Counted from the stretch's first letter, positions 52,351 to 61,989 are shown. The stretch: 64,000 bases of DNA from Acinetobacter variabilis (GCF_000369625.1 NZ_KB850111.1:438038-502037); one strand, 5' to 3'. Numbers and translations: made by a program. Notes: generated by a model from the letters alone, not told the origin.

Positions 52351-53928
52351 TTATCGATATTGGGCTAAATATTCAGTAAAACTGATCGTGTTATCTTGCT
52401 CGAGCTGCTGTTGTTGCTGCAATGACTTTTGTGACAATTCATTGAAATATTTAAGTGTTTCTTTGCTTAATCGATGTGATTCATAGAGATTGCTATGCTG
52501 ATGGGCCAAATGCTGGCCAAATTGCCACATGCTGCTGTGACTACGGATATCTCCGACAATCAGGGCTGACAAGGTCGCATCAACTTCATCAACACGGATC
52601 TGCATGGCTTGCATAGCATTGTTATATAGATTAGTTTCATAAGCCTGATCGAGCAATTGAGCCAGTGGCTGCATACGTTGCAAATGCAGATTACACCAGT
52701 CTTCAATCATATAGCGCTGGCCATTTTCCATAATCGCAGCGTTATAGGCACGACCACGGTTGACCACTTCAGCCTGATTCTGGTCAATGATTTCCTGTTC
52801 GGCATCCAACAGCGCCGGGCTGTCTTGCAATAAGCAGTACAGTGCCACTACTTCCAGGAAGCCGGCAGTATCTTCATTGATCCCGATCGCGCTATACGGA
52901 TTGACATCGACAGCACGCAGCTCGACATAGCCAATCCCGCGATTTTGCAAGGCTTGTGATGGAGTTTCGCCTTCTTGAGGTACCTGCTTTGGACGCACCA
53001 GACTGTAGTATTCATTTTCAATCTGTAGCACATGGTCATTGATCTGAATTGGCTGACCATTGGCATCATCCAGACCCAGACGGGTAAACTGTTTGTACGG
53101 TGTTTTAACCGCTTTTTGCAGACCTTCCAGATAATCCTGCAGATTATTGTAGTGAATACCCAGCTGTTTCTGTGCTGAATTCTGGTAGCCAAAACGTCCC
53201 ATCCGTAATGCAGTCGAATAAGGCGTATATAAAGTACCGCGTACCAGCGGGAATAAATGGTGATCGCGTCCAGTCATAAAACACTGGCAAACTGCTGGAC
53301 TGGCGCCGACCAGGAAAATCACCAACGGGGTTAAACGAATAAAGTTACGGATCAGCCCCATATAGCGATGGCTGCGATAATCCTGCAAGCTTAAAGCGCG
53401 CAGCTCTTCATCAGTTTCCTGTTCTTGTAGCGCTATAAAGAAATGATCCGGGAAAGACAGATTATAGTGAACCCCGGAAATGGTCTGCATACGGCGACCA
53501 TAACGCACGCCTAAACCATGACGATACAGCGTTTTAAATAAGCCAATATTGGAGCTGCCATATTGCGCCAGCGGGATATTTTCATCCTTACTGTCGAGCA
53601 TGCACGGCATAGACATCGGCCAGAGCTTTTCATCATTTTTCAGATGACGGTGTACAAAGGCATGAATGTCAGTCAGATAGTTGAGGGCTTCAGTAATACT
53701 CTCTTTCGGTGGAGTAATAAACTCCATCAAGGCTTCAGAATAATCGGTCGTAATATGCGGATGTGTCAGAGCTGAACCTAAGGCATGAGGATGCGGTTCC
53801 TGTGACAGGAAACCATTGCTTTGCATACGCAAGCTCTCACGCTCGATACCGCGCAGCATTCCTTTGATGAGCGACGAATCTACCCATTCCGGTAATACAT
53901 CATGGGCAGTCGATTCAGGTTGACTCAT
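52351..53928 (-). CDS. gshA: Glutamate--cysteine ligase (GshA, gammaproteobacterial type)
   Basis: GshA makes gamma-glutamylcysteine from glutamate, cysteine and ATP, the first step of glutathione synthesis. The 525 residues match the E. coli-type enzyme. Characteristic blocks are Gly-Ile-Glu-Arg-Glu-Ser-Leu-Arg near residue 26, Thr-Asp-Tyr-Ser-Glu-Ala-Leu-Met-Glu-Phe-Ile-Thr near residue 61, Trp-Pro-Met-Ser-Met-Pro near residue 101, and Ile-Ser-Gly-Val-His-Tyr-Asn near residue 149. It appears to be first in a gshA-dsbB operon. Confidence 0.95.
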   Translation of the reverse strand: MSQPESTAHDVLPEWVDSSLIKGMLRGIERESLRMQSNGFLSQEPHPHALGSALTHPHITTDYSEALMEFITPPKESITEALNYLTDIHAFVHRHLKNDEKLWPMSMPCMLDSKDENIPLAQYGSSNIGLFKTLYRHGLGVRYGRRMQTISGVHYNLSFPDHFFIALQEQETDEELRALSLQDYRSHRYMGLIRNFIRLTPLVIFLVGASPAVCQCFMTGRDHHLFPLVRGTLYTPYSTALRMGRFGYQNSAQKQLGIHYNNLQDYLEGLQKAVKTPYKQFTRLGLDDANGQPIQINDHVLQIENEYYSLVRPKQVPQEGETPSQALQNRGIGYVELRAVDVNPYSAIGINEDTAGFLEVVALYCLLQDSPALLDAEQEIIDQNQAEVVNRGRAYNAAIMENGQRYMIEDWCNLHLQRMQPLAQLLDQAYETNLYNNAMQAMQIRVDEVDATLSALIVGDIRSHSSMWQFGQHLAHQHSNLYESHRLSKETLKYFNELSQKSLQQQQQLEQDNTISFTEYLAQYR

Positions 53929-54140
53929 TACAATCTCGCTTAATGGGGGGTAACTATTAAAATAGAATCATCGGTTTAGCTTAGTATACCGCGATTTCCA
54001 GACAGCACATGCTGCCCTGCCTAGTTTTCAAGCAAACCATTGATTTTTAGTTAGGCAAATTTTTAACACAAAGTTTCTCTATAAGACATGTGAAATTTGT
54101 GATTTTATTGACAAATAAATGCTAATAAATTGTAAACATT

Positions 54141-54680
54141 ATGAATTATCAAGATATTTTAGATTTCTGGTTTAGTCCTGAGACTCAACCCAACTGGTTT
54201 GCCAAAAGTGACCAGTTCGACCAAAGTTTGAAGGAAAAATTTGGCGATATTCTGGAACAGGCGAGTAAGGCTGAACTATGGTCATGGCGTAAGAATGCTG
54301 ACGGCCGGTTAGCAGAAATCCTTGTTCTGGACCAGTTTTCACGGAATATTTTTCGGGATACGCCGGGTGCTTTTGCCCAAGACAGTCTGGCTTTGGCACT
54401 GGCTCAGGAAGCCATCAGCCAGGATCTGGACAAGCAGCTGAGCCCGGAGCAACGTTCCTTCCTTTATATGCCTTTCATGCATAGCGAATCTAAATTAATC
54501 CATGAATTTGCGCTAAAATTATTTCAGCGCCTCGGCAATCCAGAAAACCTCGAATATGAAATTAAGCATAAAATCATTATTGACCGTTTCGGACGCTACC
54601 CACATCGCAACCAGATTCTGGGTCGTGAATCCACCGAGGAAGAATTGAGTTTCCTGACCCAGCCAGATAGCAGCTTCTAA
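54141..54680 (+). CDS. DUF924-family protein
   Basis: A 179-residue helical cytoplasmic protein with the DUF924 signatures: Asp-Phe-Trp-Phe near residue 8, Leu-Asp-Gln-Phe-Ser-Arg-Asn-Ile-Phe-Arg near residue 63, Phe-Met-His-Ser-Glu near residue 112, and Asp-Arg-Phe-Gly-Arg-Tyr-Pro-His-Arg-Asn near residue 148. The family has a TPR-like helical fold and no known function. It is first of three co-directional genes. Confidence 0.9.
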   Translation: MNYQDILDFWFSPETQPNWFAKSDQFDQSLKEKFGDILEQASKAELWSWRKNADGRLAEILVLDQFSRNIFRDTPGAFAQDSLALALAQEAISQDLDKQLSPEQRSFLYMPFMHSESKLIHEFALKLFQRLGNPENLEYEIKHKIIIDRFGRYPHRNQILGRESTEEELSFLTQPDSSF

Positions 54681-54721
54681 AGGTCTGTAATTCGCTGGAT
54701 CATCCTATCAGGAGAACGAAG

Positions 54722-55291
54722 ATGAAAAAAACTGTCATTGCCCTGACCCTTGCGACGGCAGCCCTGCTTTCTGGCTGTGCAACGACTCCGTCTAAGCCGC
54801 TGACCTTTGACCAGCTCGGCCAGTACAGCACCACCCCACTGAACGCCAACACCTACCGCATCAGTTTTCAGGCGCGACCTAATATGAGTTTCGGTACGGC
54901 CGAAGAAATCACCCTGCTGAAAGCCGCTCAAACTACGGTACAAAATGGCTTCCAGTTTTTCCAGGTATTGAACGATCCTAGTAACCGTACCCAGCAACCA
55001 CCGCGTCAGGCAATTGTCTATCCGGCGCCTAGCATCTATCCATACGGCTATTATCGTCCTTATGGTTATTCCCGACGCTATCCGGGATTCTGGCCTGATC
55101 CATTCTATGATCAGCCCTATACTGTTACTTTAGATCCTGCTCAAGTGGCTTATACCATTGAGTGCTTTAAAGCCGGTCAGGAACCGAAAGATGCCTTTGA
55201 TGCCCGCTTGATTTTACAATCACTTGGCGCTAAATATGGAGTAAGTCCATCCGGCCAAGTACTACAACCACAGCCGGCCACGCCTCAATAA
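54722..55291 (+). CDS. Lipoprotein with CC0125-like domain
   Basis: A 189-residue lipoprotein. The lipobox Leu-Leu-Ser-Gly-Cys near residue 19 follows a short signal peptide. The body opens with Thr-Tyr-Arg-Ile-Ser-Phe and Ala-Gln-Thr-Thr-Val-Gln-Asn-Gly-Phe, a pattern shared with small CC0125/CC1285-like lipoproteins. A Tyr/Pro/Arg-rich stretch (residues about 98-130) separates the two halves, and the end is Pro/Gln-rich. The residue after Cys is Ala, so outer-membrane sorting is expected. Function unknown. It starts 41 nt after the DUF924 gene and ends 11 nt before the DUF445 gene. Confidence 0.78.
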   Translation: MKKTVIALTLATAALLSGCATTPSKPLTFDQLGQYSTTPLNANTYRISFQARPNMSFGTAEEITLLKAAQTTVQNGFQFFQVLNDPSNRTQQPPRQAIVYPAPSIYPYGYYRPYGYSRRYPGFWPDPFYDQPYTVTLDPAQVAYTIECFKAGQEPKDAFDARLILQSLGAKYGVSPSGQVLQPQPATPQ

Positions 55292-55302
55292 CAGGATGAT
55301 TT

Positions 55303-56604
55303 ATGCAGAAAGAGCAGCCGTCATCAAGCTTACAACGCAGTAAACGCTTCGCGACCATTGCACTGGTCGTTGCAGTACTGGCTTGGCTGGCGCTGATGAT
55401 TACTGCCAAACTGCTGCCTGAATATGTCTGGCTGATTCATATCCTGATGCTCTCTGCTGAGGCGGGTGTGGTCGGTGGTCTGGCAGACTGGTATGCAATT
55501 ACCGTACTGTTCCGTAATCCTTTTGGCCGGCTGCCGATTCCAAAATTTTTACGTGACCATACTGAAATTATTCCACGCAATAAAGCCCGGATTGCCGAAT
55601 CTATGGGTCGTTTTGTGCAGGAAAATTTCCTTTCTCCGCAAATCGTGCAGCGCAGCCTGGCCAGTACCGATTTAAGTCTGGCTGCCGGCCGCTGGCTGGC
55701 CAATCCACAGAATAATGCTCAAGTCACACAAGTGATTCAGCAGACTGTACCTAAAGTATTTGAATTTGTCGGGCAGGAACAGATCGCCGGATTTATTCAG
55801 AGCAACAGTGTGCAATGGGTCAAAAATACCCAGATCAATACCTTGGCCAGCGAAATGTTACGCGCTGTTTTAAAAAATGATTTCCATCAGGATGTGCTGC
55901 AACGCGGCCTGGATGTGGTGCATGCCTGGATGACCTCACATCCCGAACAGACTCGTGAGCTGACCCGCACTTTATTCAAGGAAATGGGGGTCTGGAGACT
56001 GGCCAAAGGCGCCAGCTGGATCGGCATTGATGTGCAGCAGCGCAGTATCGATTCCGTGATTCAGCGGGTGGAAGCCATGTTGGCAGATCCCGACCATCCT
56101 TGGCGGCTTAAAATTGAAGAAACTGCTCAAGAACTGATGCAGCAATTGGCAGATTCTGAAAGTATGGCCAGCCAGCGACTTAATGAAACCAAAGATGCCC
56201 TGCTCGACAGTCCACAAGTGCTGAATTTTATCAGTGGTGCAGTGGTCATTTTATGCGATGCCATCAAGGCGGATTTGCAAAAGTCGGATTCAGGGATTGC
56301 AGAGAATCTGCGAGTTGCCATTCAGCAAGTCGGTGAGAATATTATTTCAAATACCTCAGTGCGTGAGTTACTGAATAAACGTCTCAGTGGTATCGCTGTA
56401 GACTTAAGTGACCAGTACAGTGAGAAAGTGATTCGTTTTATCAGTGAACGTATTCATGAATGGGATTCGACCGAGATGATCGACAAGATTGAAAACGAAG
56501 TCGGTGGTGACCTACATATGATCCGGGTCAATGGTGTCGTGGTCGGAGCCTGTATTGGTCTGATCCTTGGGATCATCCGCGCTGCAGTCGAGCATCTGAT
56601 TTAA
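55303..56604 (+). CDS. DUF445 (YjiN-like) membrane protein
   Basis: A 433-residue protein with two N-terminal membrane helices (about residues 15-60). The DUF445 signature Gly-Gly-Leu-Ala-Asp-Trp-Tyr-Ala-Ile-Thr-Val-Leu-Phe follows near residue 59, then Ile-Ile-Pro-Arg-Asn-Lys-Ala-Arg-Ile. A long helical region precedes a C-terminal membrane helix (Val-Val-Val-Gly-Ala-Cys-Ile-Gly-Leu-Ile). The fold suggests an envelope-spanning or membrane-anchored helical protein; no function is established. Confidence 0.9.
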   Translation: MQKEQPSSSLQRSKRFATIALVVAVLAWLALMITAKLLPEYVWLIHILMLSAEAGVVGGLADWYAITVLFRNPFGRLPIPKFLRDHTEIIPRNKARIAESMGRFVQENFLSPQIVQRSLASTDLSLAAGRWLANPQNNAQVTQVIQQTVPKVFEFVGQEQIAGFIQSNSVQWVKNTQINTLASEMLRAVLKNDFHQDVLQRGLDVVHAWMTSHPEQTRELTRTLFKEMGVWRLAKGASWIGIDVQQRSIDSVIQRVEAMLADPDHPWRLKIEETAQELMQQLADSESMASQRLNETKDALLDSPQVLNFISGAVVILCDAIKADLQKSDSGIAENLRVAIQQVGENIISNTSVRELLNKRLSGIAVDLSDQYSEKVIRFISERIHEWDSTEMIDKIENEVGGDLHMIRVNGVVVGACIGLILGIIRAAVEHLI

Positions 56605-56691
56605 TTGGTGTTTTAGCTAGAGATCCCATCTGTTAGCGAATGTTTTTTACCTTCTAAAACTTCTTTCTTAATTCTCATTGATAGAAAACAA

Positions 56692-56979
56692 TTATTTGGG
56701 TGGCTGATTTCCTGACATATCGACCAGCAATCCGGCAAATTTGCGTACAAAAGGCAAAAGCGTTACCACAATTGGAAAAGCAATTGCCCAGGAAATCATC
56801 CAGTTATGAAACCAGAGCGCCATGAAGCCTTCAATCCAGCCCAGATTGCGCAGCATGTTGATCATGGAAATAATCCCACTCATCAGACAGGACAAGATAA
56901 AAGGCACAATGACCAAGGCCCATTTGGCTGGAAGTTTGGGAATATTGCCGATGATGGTCGGGTGCTGTTTTGAATCCAT
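56692..56979 (-). CDS. DUF2798 small membrane protein
   Basis: A 95-residue protein from the ATG at 56979 (Met-Asp-Ser-Lys-Gln-His-Pro). Two membrane helices match the DUF2798 pattern: Val-Ile-Val-Pro-Phe-Ile-Leu-Ser-Cys-Leu-Met-Ser in the first, and Trp-Ala-Ile-Ala-Phe-Pro-Ile-Val in the second. The longer frame to 57042 lacks a ribosome site. Function unknown. Confidence 0.75.
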   Translation of the reverse strand: MDSKQHPTIIGNIPKLPAKWALVIVPFILSCLMSGIISMINMLRNLGWIEGFMALWFHNWMISWAIAFPIVVTLLPFVRKFAGLLVDMSGNQPPK

Positions 56980-57232
56980 GCTGACTCTTTTTATTGTTTC
57001 AATCAGGCTAATATAGGCCATTTTGATTGCTGGATGATTCATTTTTTATAGCAAAGTTTGCAACTTATTTATTCTGCTCTTTCTCATGTGATCCTTCATT
57101 GATGACCGACCGATGGATAGAAACCATAGGCTGTTAATCGTATATTTTTTATTCCCCATAAATGGTTTTACCTAAAGAGTCGGAAATTTGCTATATTTGC
57201 TGTTTTTCTGCGATATCTATTTTCGACTGATT

Positions 57233-59023
57233 ATGAATACGGCAATCCAAGCAGCTCTCGATCATGCAGTGCAAACTTTACAGGCACAAAACGTACTCCC
57301 ATCTGACTGGAACAATACAAGTAATTTGACGCGTACCAAAGACCGCAGCCACGGTGACTTTGCATCAAATATTGCCATGATCGCGTCTAAAGCTGCGGGT
57401 ATGAAACCGCGTGATTTAGCAGAAAAAATCCTTGCTGCCCTGCCTGAAGTGGCGGATATCAGCAAGGCAGAAATTGCAGGCCCAGGCTTTATTAACTTCT
57501 TTTTAAATGCAGACCAGCGTTTTGCTGTGCTGGATCAGATTCAGGCTCAACAGGCAACGTATGGTCGTACCCAGGCCAATGCGGAAAAACGCGTTCAGGT
57601 TGAATTTGTTTCTGCGAACCCGACTTCTAGCCTGCATGTAGGTCATGGTCGTGGCGCTGCTTATGGTATGACTGTTGCAAATCTGCTTGAAGCGACAGGT
57701 GCCAAAGTTGACCGTGAATATTATGTCAATGACGCTGGCCGTCAGATGGATATTCTGGCGACTTCAACTTATTTACGTTATTTAGAGTTGACGGGTCAGG
57801 AACTGGTGTTCCCGAAAAATGCCTATCAAGGTGACTACGTCAAAGAAATCGCACAAAGCATTATTGATAAAGACGGCGATATCTATGTTCGCCCTGTTGC
57901 AGACGTTTATAAAGATGTCCCTGAAGACGTACAGTATGCTGCCGAATCGGATGCTGAAGGCAATAAAGTGGTTGTTTCAGGTGATAAAGAAAAACACATT
58001 GATGGCCTGATCTTTAACTCACAAATTTTATTAAATGAAGGTTACCGCGTCTTCCATCAGGCTGCGTTAAAAGCCATTCTTGATGATATTAAAGATGACC
58101 TCGGTGAATTCGGGGTGACTTTCAATCAATGGTTCAGTGAAGCGACTTTAACTGAAAAAATTGATGAAGCGCTACAAACTCTAGATCAGCGTGGCTTCCT
58201 GTATGAAAAAGATGGCAACATCTGGTTCAAGTCAACTGAATTTGGTGATGAAAAAGACCGCGTGGTTAAACGCCGTAATGGTCAAACCACTTATTTCGCC
58301 TCTGATATTGCGTATCACCTAAACAAATTACAACGTGGCTATACCGATATTATAGATATCTGGGGTTCAGACCACCACGGTTATATCGCACGTGTAAAAG
58401 CCGCGATTGATGCTCTGGGCTATGACTCGAAAAAACTGACTGTACTTCTGGTTCAGTTTGTCAGCCTGTGGCGTGGTGGCGAGATGGTACAGATGTCCTC
58501 TCGTTCAGGCCAGTTCGTGACTTTACGTGACCTGCGCAAAGAGGTCGGGAATGATGCAGCGCGTTTCTACTATGTCATGCGTAAATCTGAACAGCACATT
58601 GACTTCGACCTTGATCTTGCCGTATCTCAAAGCAAGGACAATGCCGTGTATTACATCCAGTATGCGCATGCGCGGATCTGCCGTATGTTAGAAAAGGCAG
58701 CCTCTACAGGTGTGAACTTTGATGCAGCCACTGCACGTGGTCTGGCAGCCAAACTTGAGCTGGAAGCGGAGACTGAAATTCTGGCAAAACTGGCAGCTTA
58801 TCCAGAGATTGTTGTTCGTGCTGCAAACAGCTATGAACCGCATCAGATTGGTAACTACCTGAAAGAGCTGGCTGCGCTGTTCCATGGCTGGTACAACGAC
58901 AACAAGGTTCTGGGCGATGATGCAGAATTAACTCAGGCACGTTTATTGTTATCTGTAAATGTTCGCCAAGTGCTGCGTAACGGTCTGGAACTGCTTGGTG
59001 TATCTGCACCTGAGTCAATGTAA
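57233..59023 (+). CDS. argS: Arginyl-tRNA synthetase
   Basis: ArgS charges tRNA-Arg. The preferred ATG at 57233 gives 596 residues beginning Met-Asn-Thr-Ala-Ile-Gln; the frame extends 15 codons upstream. An N-terminal Add-1 domain precedes the class I catalytic core with the HIGH-type motif His-Val-Gly-His near residue 136. Ser-Asp-His-His-Gly-Tyr is in the Rossmann fold. The KMSKS position is degenerate (Gln-Met-Ser-Ser-Arg-Ser-Gly), as usual for ArgS. The C-terminal anticodon-binding domain begins near the Tyr-Tyr-Ile-Gln-Tyr-Ala-His-Ala block. Confidence 0.97.
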   Translation: MNTAIQAALDHAVQTLQAQNVLPSDWNNTSNLTRTKDRSHGDFASNIAMIASKAAGMKPRDLAEKILAALPEVADISKAEIAGPGFINFFLNADQRFAVLDQIQAQQATYGRTQANAEKRVQVEFVSANPTSSLHVGHGRGAAYGMTVANLLEATGAKVDREYYVNDAGRQMDILATSTYLRYLELTGQELVFPKNAYQGDYVKEIAQSIIDKDGDIYVRPVADVYKDVPEDVQYAAESDAEGNKVVVSGDKEKHIDGLIFNSQILLNEGYRVFHQAALKAILDDIKDDLGEFGVTFNQWFSEATLTEKIDEALQTLDQRGFLYEKDGNIWFKSTEFGDEKDRVVKRRNGQTTYFASDIAYHLNKLQRGYTDIIDIWGSDHHGYIARVKAAIDALGYDSKKLTVLLVQFVSLWRGGEMVQMSSRSGQFVTLRDLRKEVGNDAARFYYVMRKSEQHIDFDLDLAVSQSKDNAVYYIQYAHARICRMLEKAASTGVNFDAATARGLAAKLELEAETEILAKLAAYPEIVVRAANSYEPHQIGNYLKELAALFHGWYNDNKVLGDDAELTQARLLLSVNVRQVLRNGLELLGVSAPESM

Positions 59024-59144
59024 AGCACTGCTTTTACATTGACGCAAGACGAAGAGCTCTGCTCGAAGTGAGCATGTAAGCAAAACACTGTTTTGCATGC
59101 TCGCAAGGCGAGAGCTGTGCTTAAAGTAAGCATGCTAGTCATTG
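59024..59144 (+). repeat. Tandem direct repeat, two copies with a 60-bp period
   Basis: The CACTG at 59026 and at 59086 begin two related copies. Shared words include CGCAAG, CGA, AGCT, TGCT, AAGT and AGCATG in the same order, so similarity runs through the whole unit. Copies are diverged. It starts at the argS stop codon. The rest of the gap to 59336 is AT-rich with no gene. Confidence 0.6.
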
Positions 59145-59336
59145 CCGTTTATCTGCTGAATAAACATTTTGTAACGTTAGCTATGTGCTTGAAGATGTAG
59201 ATAAATTAAAATTCTGTGTGATTTGTGATCTAGATAATGACTTTTCTATCATGATTACATAGGATGAAGTTATAGTAGGGGCATAACTGCTGTTATGCCT
59301 TTTCTATTTGCCCCGATAAATAAGAGGAAATCCCAA

Positions 59337-59951
59337 GTGTTTGGAAAAACGCAGCGCGGTGTATCTGAAAGACCGAATAAGCCCAAAAAGCCACTTATTC
59401 CTACCTGGCTCGGCACACTCGTGATCATTTTAATCGTGTTAAGTTTTTTAATGGCACTCATGCTGTGGAAGCCATGGGAACCTGTTAAACCTAAAAACCA
59501 GGCTACGGCTGAGCATTCTCAAGAAGAAGATACCAATAAAGACTACCGTTTTTATGATCTGTTGCCACAGCAGCAAGTGACACCGATTCCTGAAAAAGCG
59601 GTTCCTGAAGCAAAAAATCAGGAAGCAGTGGTGATTGTAGAGGCACCAAGACCTGAAGTTGATGAATCAGAAACAGCAACTGAGCCAGGTCTGGATGCAA
59701 CCGAAGCCCCAACTCCTGCTTCTGCAAGCTATATTTTACAAGTTCGTAGTTTTGATGACCCGGATCAGGCAGATGCCCGCCGTGCAGAAATTATTCTCAA
59801 CGGTTTATCTGCAGATGTAGTCCGCAGCGTGGAAAATGGCAAGGTTTGGTATCGTGTCGTGTCTGGACCTTATGATTCAGCAGAATCTGCGATTATTGCA
59901 CAGCAAACCTTACAGCATAGTGGTATTGATTCGATCGTGGTCAAACGATAA
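59337..59951 (+). CDS. SPOR-domain protein (FtsN-like)
   Basis: A bitopic protein of about 204 residues with a basic cytoplasmic tail and one membrane helix (Leu-Gly-Thr-Leu-Val-Ile-Ile-Leu...). An acidic, Pro-rich periplasmic linker follows, then a C-terminal SPOR domain beginning at Ser-Tyr-Ile-Leu-Gln-Val-Arg-Ser-Phe and containing Tyr-Arg-Val-Val-Ser-Gly-Pro-Tyr. SPOR domains bind denuded glycan strands at the division septum. A GTG start at 59337 is preferred because AAGAGGAAA lies 6 nt upstream; the ATG at 59295 would add 14 residues. The argS-SPOR gene order is also known in pseudomonads. Confidence 0.85.
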   Translation: MFGKTQRGVSERPNKPKKPLIPTWLGTLVIILIVLSFLMALMLWKPWEPVKPKNQATAEHSQEEDTNKDYRFYDLLPQQQVTPIPEKAVPEAKNQEAVVIVEAPRPEVDESETATEPGLDATEAPTPASASYILQVRSFDDPDQADARRAEIILNGLSADVVRSVENGKVWYRVVSGPYDSAESAIIAQQTLQHSGIDSIVVKR

Positions 59952-59962
59952 GGTTTAAATAT

Positions 59963-59988
59963 AAAAAGCGCCAGATGGCGCTTTTTTT
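59963..59988 (+). terminator. Terminator of the SPOR-protein gene
   Basis: AAAAAGCGCC, an AGAT loop, and GGCGCTTTTTTT lie 11 nt after the stop codon. Confidence 0.88.
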
Positions 59989-59990
59989 CC

Positions 59991-60112
59991 CTCTCCTAAA
60001 AGGAGAGAAAATCTCCCCCTTTAATAAAAGGGGAATGAGGGGAATTTACTTATTCTGAGTCAGCAAATATTTAATCCCTCCAACCTCCATTTGAAAAAGG
60101 GAGGCTTTGGGA
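59991..60112. repeat. Cluster of three short palindromes (intergenic repeat)
   Basis: CTCTCC-TAAAA-GGAGAG (59991-60007) and CCCCTTT-AATA-AAAGGGG (60016-60033) lie close together. A third, imperfect pairing is CCTCCATTT with AAGGGAGG (about 60080-60105). All are purine/pyrimidine strand-biased arms. They fill the gap between the SPOR gene and psd and resemble dispersed palindromic repeats rather than terminators, which lack these multiple stems. Confidence 0.5.
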
Positions 60113-60114
60113 AC

Positions 60115-60966
60115 TTAAATAGTGTTACCTAGCGCCTCACCCATCAATACGGTTGAATTGGCTTTAAACTTCTCATCCCATTGCATCTTGTTTTCTTCAA
60201 ACAGAATAACAGCGGTTGAACCTAGGTAAAAACGGCCCAGCTCGGCACCTTTTTCTAAGAAAAGATTATGCTGGTTTAGCTCAATACGGCCAGAGGGTTT
60301 TACTTTGCCAGTCGCTACAGTTTCAATGCCAGCCACAATCATCGCGCCAACTAGAACCACTGCCATACGACCAAGTTCGGTATCAAACAGACATACCATA
60401 CGTTCATTACGGGCAAACAGGCCCGGAATATTTTCGGCCGTGGTCTGGTTGACTGAGAACAGTTCACCCGGTACATATAAAGTTTCAGTCAGAGTCCCGG
60501 AAAATGGCATATGGACACGGTGATAGTCACGTGGTGACAGATACACTGTCGCAAACTCACCATTCTTGAATGGCTGTGCCAGCTGTGGATCAGCAATCAG
60601 GTTTTCAACCGTAAACTTCTGACCTTTGGCTTGGAACACATCGCCATTTTCAATTTTACCCAGTTGGGAAATCGCGCCATCTGCCGGAGATACGATCGCA
60701 GTTGAATCAGCATCGACCGCACGCACCCCGGTTCTTAGTCCACGGGTAAAGAAATCATTAAATGATTTGAATTTTAAGGCATTGGTCTGCTCGGCAATCG
60801 ACATATCAATCCCGTATTTGGTCTTGAACGCTGCGATCACGGCTGTTTTTACAATCGGATTTTCGCTGGCTGCAATTTTTCCCACCACACGGGACAGGCG
60901 ATGCTGTGGCACCACTTTTTGGGCCTGGATAAACAGTTGTTGTTTTAGACGCGATGTGATGCTCAA
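60115..60966 (-). CDS. psd: Phosphatidylserine decarboxylase proenzyme
   Basis: Psd makes phosphatidylethanolamine from phosphatidylserine at the inner membrane. The self-cleavage motif Leu-Gly-Ser-Thr near residue 251 generates the pyruvoyl prosthetic group. Other blocks are Phe-Asn-Asp-Phe-Phe-Thr-Arg near residue 69, Ser-Pro-Ala-Asp-Gly near residue 92, and Tyr-His-Arg-Val-His-Met-Pro near residue 147. The start appears to be a TTG at 60966 that overlaps the TGA of the sulfurtransferase gene by 4 nt, giving 283 residues beginning Met-Ser-Ile-Thr-Ser-Arg. The two genes are translationally coupled. Confidence 0.95.
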   Translation of the reverse strand: MSITSRLKQQLFIQAQKVVPQHRLSRVVGKIAASENPIVKTAVIAAFKTKYGIDMSIAEQTNALKFKSFNDFFTRGLRTGVRAVDADSTAIVSPADGAISQLGKIENGDVFQAKGQKFTVENLIADPQLAQPFKNGEFATVYLSPRDYHRVHMPFSGTLTETLYVPGELFSVNQTTAENIPGLFARNERMVCLFDTELGRMAVVLVGAMIVAGIETVATGKVKPSGRIELNQHNLFLEKGAELGRFYLGSTAVILFEENKMQWDEKFKANSTVLMGEALGNTI

Positions 60967-61826
60967 GATGGCACCTCTCCTGTAGCGATTGGACTATCGA
61001 GGCGGTTGCCCCATTCACTCCACGCACCATCATAGGCTCGAATTTTCCAGCCGAATAAGCGACCCAGAATATAAGCCAGACCTGAACGGTGATGGGACTG
61101 ACAATACACCACAACTGGTTGATCCAGATCAAATCCCAGTTGTTCCAGACGCTGCTGAGTACGTGGTAAAGGATGTAATTTTAAATGATTTTGCCGGTTA
61201 AGGGCAGTACTCCACTCAAAATGACGTGCGCCCGGGATGTGACCACCGCGTCGCGCGGCTAGACGCAGGCCAGTATATTCATCTTCTGTACGGCAATCCC
61301 ATACCTGAATATTTTCATTTTCAATGAGTTGTTTTAGTTCATTATAATCGATCTGAAATTCAGCCTTTCTTTCAAGATTGACTGGAACCAGATGATCGAC
61401 AGGTGTAAATATTTCCTGATCTGATGAAGTCGGTAGTCCTGCACCCAGCCAGGCATGAATGCCGCCATTGAGTAAACTGGTATTTTCAAAGCCCAAACAA
61501 TGCAGGTTCCAGAGCAGACGCCCTGCCCACGCACCGCCTTCATCATCATAAGCCACGACATGATGTTCAGGAGAAATATTCAGATAACGGATTAAAGCTT
61601 CCAGCCCTTCCGCATCCGGTAACAGGCCCATGGCTGTTTCCTCCTGACGAACCAGCAGCTTGGGTTGCAGATGTAAGGCATGTGGAATATGCAATTGTTC
61701 ATAAACCGACGCCCGGCTTAAATCAGCAATTCGAAGTTTTTCATGTCCCAAATGTGGAACCAAATCTTCTGCTTCAATCAGCAGACCAAAGTCAAAGGCG
61801 GAAGCTGTCATCTTAGTAGTTGTCAT
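60963..61826 (-). CDS. Thiosulfate/3-mercaptopyruvate sulfurtransferase (two rhodanese domains)
   Basis: A 287-residue tandem-rhodanese protein. The first, inactive domain has [13 protein letters not shown] near residue 40. The second ends with the active loop [10 protein letters not shown] near residue 248, whose Cys carries the persulfide. Asp-Cys-Arg-Thr-Glu-Asp-Glu-Tyr and Gly-His-Ile-Pro-Gly-Ala-Arg-His precede it. The loop differs from E. coli SseA (Cys-Gly-Ser-Gly-Val-Thr), so substrate preference is uncertain. It is coupled to psd, an order also reported in related bacteria. Confidence 0.88.
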   Translation of the reverse strand: MTTTKMTASAFDFGLLIEAEDLVPHLGHEKLRIADLSRASVYEQLHIPHALHLQPKLLVRQEETAMGLLPDAEGLEALIRYLNISPEHHVVAYDDEGGAWAGRLLWNLHCLGFENTSLLNGGIHAWLGAGLPTSSDQEIFTPVDHLVPVNLERKAEFQIDYNELKQLIENENIQVWDCRTEDEYTGLRLAARRGGHIPGARHFEWSTALNRQNHLKLHPLPRTQQRLEQLGFDLDQPVVVYCQSHHRSGLAYILGRLFGWKIRAYDGAWSEWGNRLDSPIATGEVPS

Positions 61827-61940
61827 TGCGGTTAAATCCTTTTGATCTTAGCACAGCTCATTTTTTCAATTATGTTGTTTTTATCTAGATCCTTAGCATA
61901 ATTTTAGCTAAAGCTAATTCAAGAAAGACCATCCTCTAAG

Positions 61941-61972
61941 AAAAAACCGCCTCATGATTGAAGCGGTTTTTT
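61941..61972 (-). terminator. Terminator of pncB
   Basis: AAAAAACCGC and GCGGTTTTTT around a 12-nt loop, 17 nt after the pncB stop codon. Confidence 0.85.
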
Positions 61973-61989
61973 GAATAAAGCAGATATTT

